In this document: piece after piece, positions 14,984 through 25,379 of the stretch
Position numbering within the stretch: the stretch's first letter is position 1
Layout: every line of letters starts with the position of its first letter
NCBI GenBank assembly: GCA_038533155.1
Contig: JBCAZH010000039.1
Span: 1 to 29,060, forward strand
Direction: 5' to 3'
Length of the DNA stretch: 29,060 nt
From: CALBPI01 sp038533155
GTDB lineage: Bacteria > Pseudomonadota > Gammaproteobacteria > Steroidobacterales > Woeseiaceae
Translations under genes and position numbers: made by a program
The notes under the pieces: model-generated
Databases searched by the model: none
Told to the model about the DNA's origin: nothing
Seen by the model: only the letters and a program-made list of their open reading frames with translations

Positions 14984-17900
14984 CGCCCGCTGAGCCCGTT
15001 CTAATTGATCGAGGGATTCTGAAGACACCAACACATCCGAGAAATCCATTGAAACCGTGCGAGGCACAGGCTCATCAAGTCCATCGAGAAGAGTGACGAA
15101 GCTACCTGCGTCATCGGCCGGGATTAAAGCTGAATGTTGTAGTGCGCCCGCTGGAATTAGCCGTTGCGAACGGATACTAAGGCCAACAGAATTACTGTGA
15201 ACTCGGAAGATCCACTGCCCTGCCCTGACAATCAAATGACGACCGTCTGGGGCAGCGACCAATCCCTCGATCTTCGACGGCAGCTCTATTACCTCTCCGA
15301 CCGACTGGCGGGTCGTCAAATCGATCGTAGACAACCGGCGACCACGAGCAACCGCAATGCGACTCCCAAGCAGGCCAGATGCGATCCGATCGATGGGTTC
15401 ACGCTCGAGCAGGTTCAACGGACGTAGCGATTCTTGGTCGTCCCTCGACAGCGACGACAACCCGCCACCTTGATCACCAATCAGCCAAGCGTCGAGCGTC
15501 GGGCTCCATACGATCGAACTGGCGGGCGCGTCCAGCGCCAAGCTGGAGACTTGGCGACCTGTGTCAGCACGAAATCGTATAAGTCGATTGCCCGCTGCTA
15601 TGACGAACTCGTCACCCCTTGCATCGAACGCGGCATCGTGAACCGGCTCCGGTGTACGACCGATCCTACGACGAGTGACAACCTCCTCAACATCGTGGAG
15701 ACGAAACAGGCCCGAACGTTCGATGCTGAGCACCAATTGTTGATCGGGTGAGAATCGAACGATTTCGGGCGCGGTGCTGTGAGATACCGGTGCGACTGTA
15801 TCGTCTAACGCGCGCAACGCTTCGATATCCTCATCAAGTCGCAGTGCCGTGAAGCTACCGCGCGCATCTGCTATGGCCAAAACGGTATTGCTTTCGGACA
15901 ACCATGCTCGCCGAACTTTAAACCCTCCAACCGAGAGGGCCGGCAGTGAAGGTTCCCAGATCGCGACCAAGCCAGTTTCCGGCTCGGAGATCACGGCAAG
16001 ACCATCACGCAACCGCATGACATCGGCGCGCAACTCCATGCCGGACAAGCCGAGAAACGGTAAGGCCCTATCGGTGCGTTCCACTAGATCGTGAATCCGA
16101 AAGCCATCCCGCGCGGACCCCAAAAGTGTCAGACCGGTTTGCCGATCGTGAGCTGCGGACCAAACAGGCTCACCTTCCCACCTCAGCGGACCGTCTGGCC
16201 ACTGAACAGACCATGTCAATACGCCACCATCAGCCGGAACAATTAGCAATTGATCCCCTGCGAAACTGAGGTCCACCACCCCTGAGTCGACGGGGACCTG
16301 GGCCACGATCTGTTCACGCTGAGTCGACCAAACTCGGACCACTCGGTCCTGCTCAACCATTGCAACGAGCGATGCGTCGCTTGAAACCGCCACCCGCTCT
16401 GGACTGCCGCTGGTCGTCAACTGTGCGGTCGATTCTCCGCTGGCGATCTCCGTGATTCGCAAAACAGATTGGTCGACCGGAATGGAAACGAGAAACAGGC
16501 CATTGTCCGAAAGCCACAGGTTCGACGCAGTTGCAACGCGATCTGGCAACTCGAGAAGGGCGCCATCGCTCAGCCGAAGCCGCACGACTCTGCCGGACAA
16601 GCGTGCGATAAGTTCGGTACCGTTCGTAGCAAAGCCGATTACATCAGCCGGTGACATCACGGGTAATGCAGCGACGATGCGACGCGTCTTCAACTCCCAA
16701 CTTGCCGCAAGATCGCCACTCTCGTCGGGAAACACCACTGCGAATCGACCGTCCGGGCCCAGCATTACGTCAGCCGCCGTCGATGGCGCCGGGTCGGAAA
16801 GCGCCGAGTCGACTGCATCCCCGAGCGCCTCGCCGCCCAGCTGGGCTACTACGACCTCGCCGGTCATATCGGGAACCGTGTCCACAATGGTCATCGACCA
16901 AATTCCTGCCGGCGTCGCACTTCGAAACACTCGGAATGCCTCCACGTCACTCAGACGCCACTCACCCTCCGGCAATGCTTCGTAAGGCAAGGTCGCACTG
17001 ACCCCGTTCGGCGCCGTCAGCGTAAGCTGTAGATCAGTCGGGCGCGGATGTTGGATCGTCAGCCTTGCGGTGAGCGCTGCCGCGCGCCGAATCTCCGGCA
17101 ACTCGAAGCGCAGGTTCAACGGCACCGACCGAAGCGACGCTGGCTCGATCTCCGTCGACTCGGCCATCCAAGTGCCGGCTCTGTCACGTGGCCAAAACCG
17201 AATCTTGCTACCATGACGGGACACCAATCGGTCCTCACGCGCGTCGAACCGAAGATCATCGATGCTCGACCCAGTATCGAGAATTCGCGTGACATCTGGC
17301 AGATCCGAACCCGTCAGGCTGATCGCCTCGCTTTGCAGCGCCCGATTTCCGGGACTAACCACCATCTCACGCTGCGCGGCACGCAATGCCGCAAGGCGGT
17401 TACCTTGGCGAAGCGCCGCCACACGCCTTTGGCGCCACAGTTGACTAATCCAGCGTCGCTGCTCACGGTCGCCCACATCGTAGCGTTCGGCGAGTTCGAG
17501 CATCGCATCGATGTCACCCGATGCTGCGCTGGCGTTGAATCGTGTCGACAACGCGTGGACTAGCAGTCGTTCTGCTTCCGCCGCATGGCCTGGCCAAAAC
17601 GTCAATCGCTCGTACGCTGCGCTGATCTCCGGCAACGTCGAGTCAACCGAGGTCAGTGTTCGCACCGCCGGTGCAGGAAGGCGGTTGAAATACCAAGTCG
17701 AGAACAGTGCGAACAGTACGGTCGCCGCGATGGCGATGGCCGCCCCACGAAGCTTGATGGACAAGTGCCGGTTGGCCCATGAAGCGCCAAACTGACGCCT
17801 GATGATGCGACTGCCCGGTACCATGAATCCATCCGGACTCAGCTTGGCGAGTCCGAGCGCTAACAGTTGATCGTGGGCCGGTGAGCGACCATCGAATAAC

Positions 17901-18910
17901 AGTCGACCGAGCTTCGAGATCTGGCCCAAGGCCACCAGCATCGCCTCGCGATTGGCTCGCGGCGCATCGAGTAGTCGTTGCGCAGCCACGCCGACGAAGT
18001 CATCGGAACCAAGACTGATGGGCTTGGCCAGCATACGCTCCGCCAACTTATCGACTTCGGCCGCAACTTCAGAAGGTGACGGGCTTAGCGAGGCCAGACT
18101 CGCCGCAAGCGATTGAGTCATTGATGGTTGACCCGCCGCCCAATCGAAGATCCTCTGCATCGCGAACTCGGCAATCTCCCGGCTGAGCCCTAGAGCGGGT
18201 GCTAGCCTCAGAGTCTCACCGAGGTTGAAAGGTTCGAGTGTCACACGCTCCGAGACGGCGTGAGGCATACGAACGGAATCACCAATGCCAAATTGCGCAT
18301 CGCCCGTACTGCCAAAAACGATGCTAAGGCGAGCCATGTCCGGATCGGTGGTTCTCGAGTCATAGGCCAGGCGAATCGCCTGCAGAAACGGTTCGCCTTC
18401 TTCCCGACGCACAAGATCACCGGAGTCATCGAACAACAAAACCAATTGCCGCCCAGGGTTCGCCGCCACAAACTCTCTAAACAGTTCAACAAACCGAAGA
18501 TGATGCGGGAGCATGGCATTGTCAGCCCACCAATCCTGTAAATCGAAGCTCACCCTCAACTGACGCGCGAGGCGAAACGCGATCGCATAGAAACATCGCG
18601 CGACGTCGTCGCGACCCTCGCGCTCCAGCAATTGGCGCAACTCGATCAAAGCGACGGCGGGTGGATCATCGAGCTCCCGCAATCGTCGCGACATACGAAG
18701 CAGCAGGCTCGTTTTGCCGCTCTTCGGAGCGCCGGTGAGATTGACATAGTGAGCACGCTCCAGTGCATTCCAAACCTCGCGATCGGCCGTCCGCTCGATG
18801 TAGCCCGGACGGTCAGGCGCCAAAGGTCCACGTAGCGAAAAGAACTGCGGACGCGCGCTGCGGGTGGTCGCACCGCCTGTTACGCCCCGAACTGTTGAGG
18901 TCTCACTCAT
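14969..18910 (-). CDS. AAA_35-type ATPase / membrane helix / P-like domain / beta-propeller fusion protein (1313 aa)
   Basis: Residues 22-300 match the AAA-like (AAA_35) pattern: FFSLRGPLAPDRPGYIERTADRE, Walker A GAPKSGKT (60-67), a Walker-B-like LVLLFDD (156-162) with Asp where Glu is usual, and AAGQPSMTQSL (258-268). A winged-helix-like part follows (300-375). One hydrophobic segment (388-408) is flanked by Arg and Lys on its N-terminal side, so the ATPase should be cytoplasmic and the rest periplasmic if it is a true membrane helix. A helical linker (430-540) comes next. Residues 598-692 resemble a proprotein-convertase P domain (LTIQHPRPTDLQLTLTAPNG, then AGIWSMTIVDTVPDMTGE). Propeller-like repeats fill 540-590 and 710-1290. 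No protease or effector motif is seen. Function unknown; a signal-sensing NTPase is inferred. The ribosome site is weak. The gene diverges from a kinase gene across 71 bp. Confidence 0.85.
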   Translation of the reverse strand: MSETSTVRGVTGGATTRSARPQFFSLRGPLAPDRPGYIERTADREVWNALERAHYVNLTGAPKSGKTSLLLRMSRRLRELDDPPAVALIELRQLLEREGRDDVARCFYAIAFRLARQLRVSFDLQDWWADNAMLPHHLRFVELFREFVAANPGRQLVLLFDDSGDLVRREEGEPFLQAIRLAYDSRTTDPDMARLSIVFGSTGDAQFGIGDSVRMPHAVSERVTLEPFNLGETLRLAPALGLSREIAEFAMQRIFDWAAGQPSMTQSLAASLASLSPSPSEVAAEVDKLAERMLAKPISLGSDDFVGVAAQRLLDAPRANREAMLVALGQISKLGRLLFDGRSPAHDQLLALGLAKLSPDGFMVPGSRIIRRQFGASWANRHLSIKLRGAAIAIAATVLFALFSTWYFNRLPAPAVRTLTSVDSTLPEISAAYERLTFWPGHAAEAERLLVHALSTRFNASAASGDIDAMLELAERYDVGDREQRRWISQLWRQRRVAALRQGNRLAALRAAQREMVVSPGNRALQSEAISLTGSDLPDVTRILDTGSSIDDLRFDAREDRLVSRHGSKIRFWPRDRAGTWMAESTEIEPASLRSVPLNLRFELPEIRRAAALTARLTIQHPRPTDLQLTLTAPNGVSATLPYEALPEGEWRLSDVEAFRVFRSATPAGIWSMTIVDTVPDMTGEVVVAQLGGEALGDAVDSALSDPAPSTAADVMLGPDGRFAVVFPDESGDLAASWELKTRRIVAALPVMSPADVIGFATNGTELIARLSGRVVRLRLSDGALLELPDRVATASNLWLSDNGLFLVSIPVDQSVLRITEIASGESTAQLTTSGSPERVAVSSDASLVAMVEQDRVVRVWSTQREQIVAQVPVDSGVVDLSFAGDQLLIVPADGGVLTWSVQWPDGPLRWEGEPVWSAAHDRQTGLTLLGSARDGFRIHDLVERTDRALPFLGLSGMELRADVMRLRDGLAVISEPETGLVAIWEPSLPALSVGGFKVRRAWLSESNTVLAIADARGSFTALRLDEDIEALRALDDTVAPVSHSTAPEIVRFSPDQQLVLSIERSGLFRLHDVEEVVTRRRIGRTPEPVHDAAFDARGDEFVIAAGNRLIRFRADTGRQVSSLALDAPASSIVWSPTLDAWLIGDQGGGLSSLSRDDQESLRPLNLLEREPIDRIASGLLGSRIAVARGRRLSTIDLTTRQSVGEVIELPSKIEGLVAAPDGRHLIVRAGQWIFRVHSNSVGLSIRSQRLIPAGALQHSALIPADDAGSFVTLLDGLDEPVPRTVSMDFSDVLVSSESLDQLERAQRALVIN

Positions 18911-18981
18911 CCGGAAATGTTAGCAGCAGCGGAATCTCGTGACACTTGCCATCCGAAGCTGCCTCATCAAAACTGTAAGTT

Positions 18982-19665
18982 ATGCAAAACCTCGACCCCG
19001 CCAACCCGGCACGCTCGACGCTGCTAAAGCACGATACGTTCGGCTCGGTTTTGCTCTGTGTTCCCAGAGACGGGCAACCCTACATAGTGCGGGACACAAG
19101 GACGGCAATGACCCTCGCGCGACCTCTCGCCCGTTGGCTGATGCGACGGGAGGCCCGAGCACTTGGCAAACTGCCACCAGGGTTGCCGGCACCGAGACTG
19201 CTGGAACTGGACCAACACACACTGACGCGTAGCTTTGTCGACGGTAAGACAATGTACGAAGCGAAACCTGCTGACAGACGCTACTTCCAAACCGCTCGTA
19301 AGACACTCCATCGACTACACCGATCGGGAATCACCCATAACGATCTTGCGAAGGAACCTAACTGGCTCGTTGACCCAGAAGGAAACCCCGCCGTGGTGGA
19401 TTTTCAACTCGCGTCCGTACATGGCCGGCGCAACGTGCTGTTCCGCCTCCAAGCGCGAGAGGATATTCGACATTTGCTCAAACACAAACGGACCTACGTG
19501 CCGGAATTGTTAACACAACGTGAATTGCGCATTCTGGCCGAACCGTCTTTGCCCAGTCGGATTTGGCGAGCTACGGGAAAACGGTTGTACCTGTTTGTGA
19601 CACGTCGCCTTCTCAATTGGTCAGACCGTGAAGGTGCGGCCGATCGTGGCCGGCAAATTCGCTAA
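18982..19665 (+). CDS. RIO/Kdo-kinase-like small protein kinase
   Basis: A 227-residue protein of the protein-kinase-like fold, RIO1/lipopolysaccharide-kinase branch. The catalytic loop is HNDLAKEPNWLV (about residues 113-124; Asp and Asn positions kept) and the metal-binding motif is VVDFQLAS (about 133-140), DFQ in place of the usual DFG, as is customary in this small-kinase group as far as I recall. An N-terminal Gly-rich ATP loop is short. Substrate unknown: homologues are annotated as serine/threonine or LPS-core kinases. It diverges from the AAA-propeller gene with a 71-bp gap, so both could share a control region, and is followed after 63 bp by a small unknown gene. C-terminal ~50 residues are basic and may contact membrane. 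Confidence 0.82.
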   Translation: MQNLDPANPARSTLLKHDTFGSVLLCVPRDGQPYIVRDTRTAMTLARPLARWLMRREARALGKLPPGLPAPRLLELDQHTLTRSFVDGKTMYEAKPADRRYFQTARKTLHRLHRSGITHNDLAKEPNWLVDPEGNPAVVDFQLASVHGRRNVLFRLQAREDIRHLLKHKRTYVPELLTQRELRILAEPSLPSRIWRATGKRLYLFVTRRLLNWSDREGAADRGRQIR

Positions 19666-19728
19666 GCTGTACCAGCGGCGGCGACGCCGATACACTTTCA
19701 CCAAATTTGAGCGCCAGGAATCGGAGCC

Positions 19729-19989
19729 ATGAGCGAACAAGCCTACTGCCACGAACACAATTTAGTCGATGCCAGCCGTATTCACGATGAGCGACCGTGG
19801 GGTATTCGTGTGACAGCGCCGGCGACAGATCCCTTCAACAAACTGGTCGGCAGCAATTGGGAGAAGCTCCACTGGTTCCGCACTGAAGCCGAGCGCGACG
19901 CAAAGTTTTCGGACATGCGCGAGCGACATGGCTTTTACCGCATTGGCGATGATCCGAGCATTATCCTGGAACGCGTGAATCCAGCTTGA
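19729..19989 (+). CDS. Small protein of unknown function (86 aa)
   Basis: An 86-residue soluble protein with no signal peptide or membrane helix. Charged and aromatic-rich, including PWGIRVTAPATDPFNKLVGSNW and the C-terminal RHGFYRIGDDPSIILERVNPA. It has one Cys (Cys7) near the start, within a CHEH cluster that might bind metal, though only one Cys and two His are present. AGGAATCGGAG precedes the ATG at 19729, which supports expression. It follows the kinase gene by 63 bp on the same strand and ends 7 bp from the convergent patatin gene. The composition looks like a real conserved small protein; I do not recognise its family. Confidence 0.7.
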   Translation: MSEQAYCHEHNLVDASRIHDERPWGIRVTAPATDPFNKLVGSNWEKLHWFRTEAERDAKFSDMRERHGFYRIGDDPSIILERVNPA

Positions 19990-19996
19990 GTCGCAA

Positions 19997-22222
19997 CTAG
20001 TTCGGCGTCGCACCGAGAAAGAAGTACAGCGTTGTCTCGCCGTTCTCGCCGAAACCGCTAGCGAGATACGCGGGTCCAAGGAACGTGTCGAGGCGCGCGA
20101 ACAAGCTGCCGTTAAAAATCAGATCCGAAGTTGAGGCCAATCCGGCACGATCCCACACGTTGCCCGCCTCGACTGACGCACCAAGATATAACGGCCAATC
20201 GAAGAATCCCCCGCCAGTGCGCCCTACCCGCCGTTGATAGACCAGCCGAGATACGGCCGCATGCGGCCCGACCAATGCGTTTCTATCAAGCCCTGACAGG
20301 TTCAAAAATCCGCCCAGAAAGGTCACTTCGGACAGCAAATCGTTGGCATTGTTGCTGGTAGCGAGATCGAGGCCGAATGAGAATGTGTGTCGGCCGACAG
20401 TCCAATAACCATCGTAGGTTGATTGATACGTCTCGTAGTTGCGTGCTCCGCCCATAGATTCACGCACCGATCGCGTGATGAATTCGAAGCGCGAGCCCCT
20501 TTTCGGAAACACGGTGTCATCCAGACTATCGAAGCCAAATGAGGCGCGGAATCCGCCTGCATCGAAATCCAGCGAAGGTAAATCCGGCGCCCCGACTTTG
20601 ACGCGGGCGCTGCCCGTTTCGCGAAAAACGCCGAGGCGAACCTCACCCCAATTGCTAATTTCTCGACCGGCCGAGAGTTCGAAGCTTCCGGTGCTAAGTC
20701 GGTAACGTGCGATTCGCTCGTTGGCTTCGAAAACGTTGATGTTAGTTTGGTCAACCCGCAGGATCGGCGCCACGAAGTACCTAAGGTCGCTACTGATCGG
20801 TTGATAGAATTCCGACTCGAGAGACAGGTTGGTCCCTGCCGAGAAACTGGTCCGCCATTCTGCGCCCAATCGGTTGATGGCCGTTCTGAGGTAGCGCGCC
20901 GACGCCTGGAATGCGCCGGACCCTTCGAAGTCCTCTTCCAGCGACAGCCCAAATCGAAGATACCCGGGCCCCCATTGCTTGGCGGCGGCATCGATTTGCA
21001 AGATAGGTGATTCTTCGCTTTCGTCTTCTACCCACTGATAATCAACGCGCTCGAACAAGCCAAGGCCATAGATTTTGGCGAGATCTTCGCGAAGACGATC
21101 GATAGACAGCGGTTCGCCCTCCTGCGTCGCCATCCGAGTTGAGATGACCTCTGGAAGGATTGGCGCGTCTGTAACAATCCGAATCTTTTTGGCAACACGT
21201 CCCGCATCTGCTCCGGTGTCGCGCCGAACCTGGTATGGCTCAAACTGCGCTGGATCCAGCGCAAGATGCCGCAACTGTTCGATGTTGTTGACGACACTCT
21301 GGTAGCCAATCTCTATCGCATCGAGCGCTTGTAGGAAATCCGCGGACCCCAAAACGCCAAGCGGTGGCTGTATCAGAACATCATGGTCATCAAGTAAGGC
21401 ACGCTGCTCTCGAGTCTCCCGTTCGATCAGGATCGTCAGCATTTGGTTCGATACGGCGAGCGCTGACTCTAGCGTTGCCAACGGCATCACTGGAAACCCA
21501 ACATCGACCGCGATGATGACATCGACATTCAGTGTCTGCGCAACTTCGACGGGCAGGTTCATCGCGATGCCACCATCAACCAACACTCGGCCGTTCCACT
21601 CGACCGGCGCAAACACACCAGGTGCCGACATACTTGCGCGCATGGCAACCGCAAGATCACCGGAATCTAGAACGACGGTGTCGCCAGTCCCAAGATCCGC
21701 GGCGACCGCGCGGAACGGTGTCGGCAGATCATCGAACGACTCGGTTGCACTGTAGTCCAGCGTATTCTCACGCAAGTACTGCATTAGCTTCTGCGCTTGA
21801 ATAATCCCGGTCGGTAACCGAAGTCGCCCATCGCGCACACCGAGATCAAAACGAATCAGAAAATCATCGTCATCACGTTTTCGGCGGTAGGTGAGATTCT
21901 CGCGCGCCGAGTTGTCGACAAAAGCATCCAACCAGTCGATATCCCGCACGACAGCTTCCAGCGCATCCGCATCTAAACCCGCGCTGTAAAGACCACCGAC
22001 CACCGCACCCATGCTGGTGCCGATGACCACATCGATCGGAATGTTGTGCTCCTCGAGCGCGCGGATCACCCCTACATGTGCCGCACCGCGTGCACCGCCC
22101 CCGGAAAGCACCAGCGCAACTCGTGGACGTGAAGCCTCGTCGGCCTGTTCCGCATAGGGACTCTCCGCGCTGGTCAACGGACTTAGCACCATCGCGACGA
22201 AAAACAGGAATCCCCTCCTCAT
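19997..22222 (-). CDS. Patatin-like phospholipase with POTRA and outer-membrane barrel (PlpD-like, type Vd secretion)
   Basis: A 741-residue protein: signal peptide (1-19), patatin domain (about 33-330), one POTRA domain (about 378-450) and a C-terminal BamA/Omp85-like barrel (about 455-741). The catalytic dyad is Ser70 in GTSMG and Asp216 in VDGG, with the oxyanion loop GGGARG (41-46). This is the layout of P. aeruginosa PlpD and Fusobacterium FplA, type Vd autotransporters in which the barrel exports the lipase. The longest frame begins at 22366, but that would overlap icd; ATG at 22222 opens directly on the signal peptide. It has no Shine-Dalgarno sequence, and TATAAT is only 6 bases upstream (see the promoter entry). 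The gene is divergent from icd. Lipase substrate is not predictable. Confidence 0.93.
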   Translation of the reverse strand: MRRGFLFFVAMVLSPLTSAESPYAEQADEASRPRVALVLSGGGARGAAHVGVIRALEEHNIPIDVVIGTSMGAVVGGLYSAGLDADALEAVVRDIDWLDAFVDNSARENLTYRRKRDDDDFLIRFDLGVRDGRLRLPTGIIQAQKLMQYLRENTLDYSATESFDDLPTPFRAVAADLGTGDTVVLDSGDLAVAMRASMSAPGVFAPVEWNGRVLVDGGIAMNLPVEVAQTLNVDVIIAVDVGFPVMPLATLESALAVSNQMLTILIERETREQRALLDDHDVLIQPPLGVLGSADFLQALDAIEIGYQSVVNNIEQLRHLALDPAQFEPYQVRRDTGADAGRVAKKIRIVTDAPILPEVISTRMATQEGEPLSIDRLREDLAKIYGLGLFERVDYQWVEDESEESPILQIDAAAKQWGPGYLRFGLSLEEDFEGSGAFQASARYLRTAINRLGAEWRTSFSAGTNLSLESEFYQPISSDLRYFVAPILRVDQTNINVFEANERIARYRLSTGSFELSAGREISNWGEVRLGVFRETGSARVKVGAPDLPSLDFDAGGFRASFGFDSLDDTVFPKRGSRFEFITRSVRESMGGARNYETYQSTYDGYWTVGRHTFSFGLDLATSNNANDLLSEVTFLGGFLNLSGLDRNALVGPHAAVSRLVYQRRVGRTGGGFFDWPLYLGASVEAGNVWDRAGLASTSDLIFNGSLFARLDTFLGPAYLASGFGENGETTLYFFLGATPN

Positions 22223-22228
22223 GGCTCG

Positions 22229-22234
22229 ATTATA
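22229..22234 (-). promoter_or_regulatory. TATAAT -10-like box next to the patatin start
   Basis: On the minus strand this is an exact TATAAT, ending 6 bases before the ATG at 22222. Transcription normally begins about 7 bases after such a box, which would place the first base at or beside the ATG and give a leaderless mRNA; no Shine-Dalgarno is present upstream. A poor -35 candidate (GTGACG) lies 15 bases further up. Chance occurrence is possible. Confidence 0.4.
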
Positions 22235-22316
22235 TCGTGGGATGCTGGCCGTCACGCACCCGATATCGGATAATGAGCGCGGGACTAGAAAATATCTGCG
22301 AGACGGGGAGCAACCG

Positions 22317-23618
<1,302 letters not shown>

Positions 23619-23624
23619 GCCGAA

Positions 23625-25379
23625 GTGGCGGGCCGGGTATCTCAGGCGCTGGTCAATGAGGTGTCGCATACGCTGCGCGACGCTTTTATCGACTACAACA
23701 CCCGCTTTGGGCAAATTACCCGGCGCGCCAAACGGTGCTTCGAGGAACAAGACTGGTCTGCGGGCCGGCTGGATGCGGTTGAACGAATCGCGCTGTACGA
23801 CCGCTGCGTGAAGGCATGCGTGGCCGACTTACAGGAGCGGCTAAAAGGTGTGGACGACCGCCACCCATTATGGTGTGCAGTACGCGAGCGTTATGCACAG
23901 CACATCTCCAGCTACCCGGACACCGAATTCTTCAAGACTTTTTACAACTCCGTCACGCGGCGGATATTTGCCACAGTCGGCGTTGATCCTTCGGTCGAGT
24001 TTCTCGCGACAGACGTCACGCCCGCACAAATCCCGATCACTGAGCTTGAGCGCTTTGTTTATCGCAATCGCGGCTCCCTTCGTCACCTTCTCGACGAAGC
24101 GCTTGCTGATTTCAGTTTTCGTGTGAACTTCCGCGATATCGAGCGAACACTCGATTTCCTTTCCGCTGAGCTCGAAGCATTTCTGTCCCACACGCGACCG
24201 GATACGACCGTGGATCAAGTCGAGTTGATGAGCAGCGTGTTCTATCGATCGACTCGGGCGTATCTCGTCGGGCGAATGAGCGGTGGCGACTGGTCTTCGC
24301 CTCTGGTTATTGCTTTGCGCAATAGCGACGAAGGCATCTACGCTGATGCCGTCATCCTTTCGGAAAACGACGTCAGCATGTTGTTTGGTTTCACGCGAAG
24401 CTACTTCCATGCCGACGTCTCACGCGTGAGCGCAGCCGTTGGATTCATCCAGTCGATGCTGCCGCGCAAACCAATCGCGGAGATTTACACCGTTCTGGGT
24501 CGTGCGAAACAAGGTAAGACGGAGCGCTACCGTGCGATGGCAGAGCATTTTTCTCACTCGTCGGATCAGTTCGTGTTTGCGCGCGGTGACAAAGGGATGG
24601 TCATGGAGGTGTTCACGCTGCCTTCCTACCCGCTGGTCTTCAAATTGATACGCGATCGATTCGCCTATCCGAAGGACATTGCGCGCCAGGACGTTATCGA
24701 TAAGTATCGCTTGGTATTCAACCATGACAGAGCGGGACGCCTTGTCGACGCCCAAGAATTCCGCAGCCTCGAATTTGATAAACACCGATTCTCGGAGGAC
24801 CTACTGACTTCTCTGCTAGAGGGCTGCGCGAGAACTTGTTCGGTGCAGGACAACAAGTTGATCGTGTCGCATTGCTATATCGAAAGGCGTCTAACGCCGC
24901 TGAACCTGTACCTGCAGGAAGCAGAAGTGGAACAAGTTCGCGCCGCGGCAATCGACTATGGGCAAGCAATCCGAGATCTCGCATTGAGCAATATCTTTGC
25001 AGGCGATCTCCTGCTCAAGAATTTTGGTGTTACCCGACACGGACGTGTCATCTTTTACGACTACGACGAGCTTTGCCTAGTCACAGAGTGCAATTTTCGA
25101 AAGCTGCCGGAAGCGCGCGACGATGTTGACGAGATGCGGGCTGGGGCGTGGTTCTATGTCGGACCCAACGATATCTTCCCCGAACAATTCGTTCGGTTTC
25201 TTGGTTTCCGAGAAGATGCGCGGGAAGCGTTTATGGAACACCACGCCGATCTACTCGATCCCGACTTCTGGATCCGACTCAAGAGGCGGCTGGAGTCTGG
25301 GCAGTCGCCCGAGGTCATTCCGTATCAGCCCAAACAGTGGAGCGGACACGCCGGGCTAGGACACTTTGTTGTGCGTTAG
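23625..25379 (+). CDS. aceK: Isocitrate dehydrogenase kinase/phosphatase
   Basis: A 584-residue bifunctional enzyme that phosphorylates and dephosphorylates Icd, diverting isocitrate between the TCA cycle and the glyoxylate shunt (E. coli AceK is 578 residues). The glycine-rich ATP loop is VLGRAKQGKTERYRAM, followed by the kinase lobe (VFKLIRDRFAYPK) and the catalytic region with NIFAGDLLLKNFGV and FYDYDELCLV. The N-terminal third is the helical regulatory region typical of the family. GTG at 23625 is the start, 6 bp after icd. In E. coli aceK is the last gene of aceBAK; here it sits with the gene for its substrate, and no isocitrate lyase or malate synthase is in the window. Its end overlaps the convergent proA by 4 bp. 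Confidence 0.97.
   Translation: MAGRVSQALVNEVSHTLRDAFIDYNTRFGQITRRAKRCFEEQDWSAGRLDAVERIALYDRCVKACVADLQERLKGVDDRHPLWCAVRERYAQHISSYPDTEFFKTFYNSVTRRIFATVGVDPSVEFLATDVTPAQIPITELERFVYRNRGSLRHLLDEALADFSFRVNFRDIERTLDFLSAELEAFLSHTRPDTTVDQVELMSSVFYRSTRAYLVGRMSGGDWSSPLVIALRNSDEGIYADAVILSENDVSMLFGFTRSYFHADVSRVSAAVGFIQSMLPRKPIAEIYTVLGRAKQGKTERYRAMAEHFSHSSDQFVFARGDKGMVMEVFTLPSYPLVFKLIRDRFAYPKDIARQDVIDKYRLVFNHDRAGRLVDAQEFRSLEFDKHRFSEDLLTSLLEGCARTCSVQDNKLIVSHCYIERRLTPLNLYLQEAEVEQVRAAAIDYGQAIRDLALSNIFAGDLLLKNFGVTRHGRVIFYDYDELCLVTECNFRKLPEARDDVDEMRAGAWFYVGPNDIFPEQFVRFLGFREDAREAFMEHHADLLDPDFWIRLKRRLESGQSPEVIPYQPKQWSGHAGLGHFVVR

Noticed and set aside
14969..18910. A protease linked to the P-domain segment
   Set aside because: No Asp-His-Ser subtilisin motifs (such as GTSMAAP) occur in this gene or beside it.
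19030..19665. Kinase motif DFQ read as an inactivating change from DFG
   Set aside because: The catalytic loop HNDLAKEPN is intact, and DFQ appears to be normal for this small kinase group as far as I recall, so it is no evidence of a dead enzyme.
19672..19690. GC stem (CGGCG, 4-base loop, CGCCG) between the kinase and the small gene
   Set aside because: Short stem in GC-rich DNA with no T-run; not convincing as a terminator.
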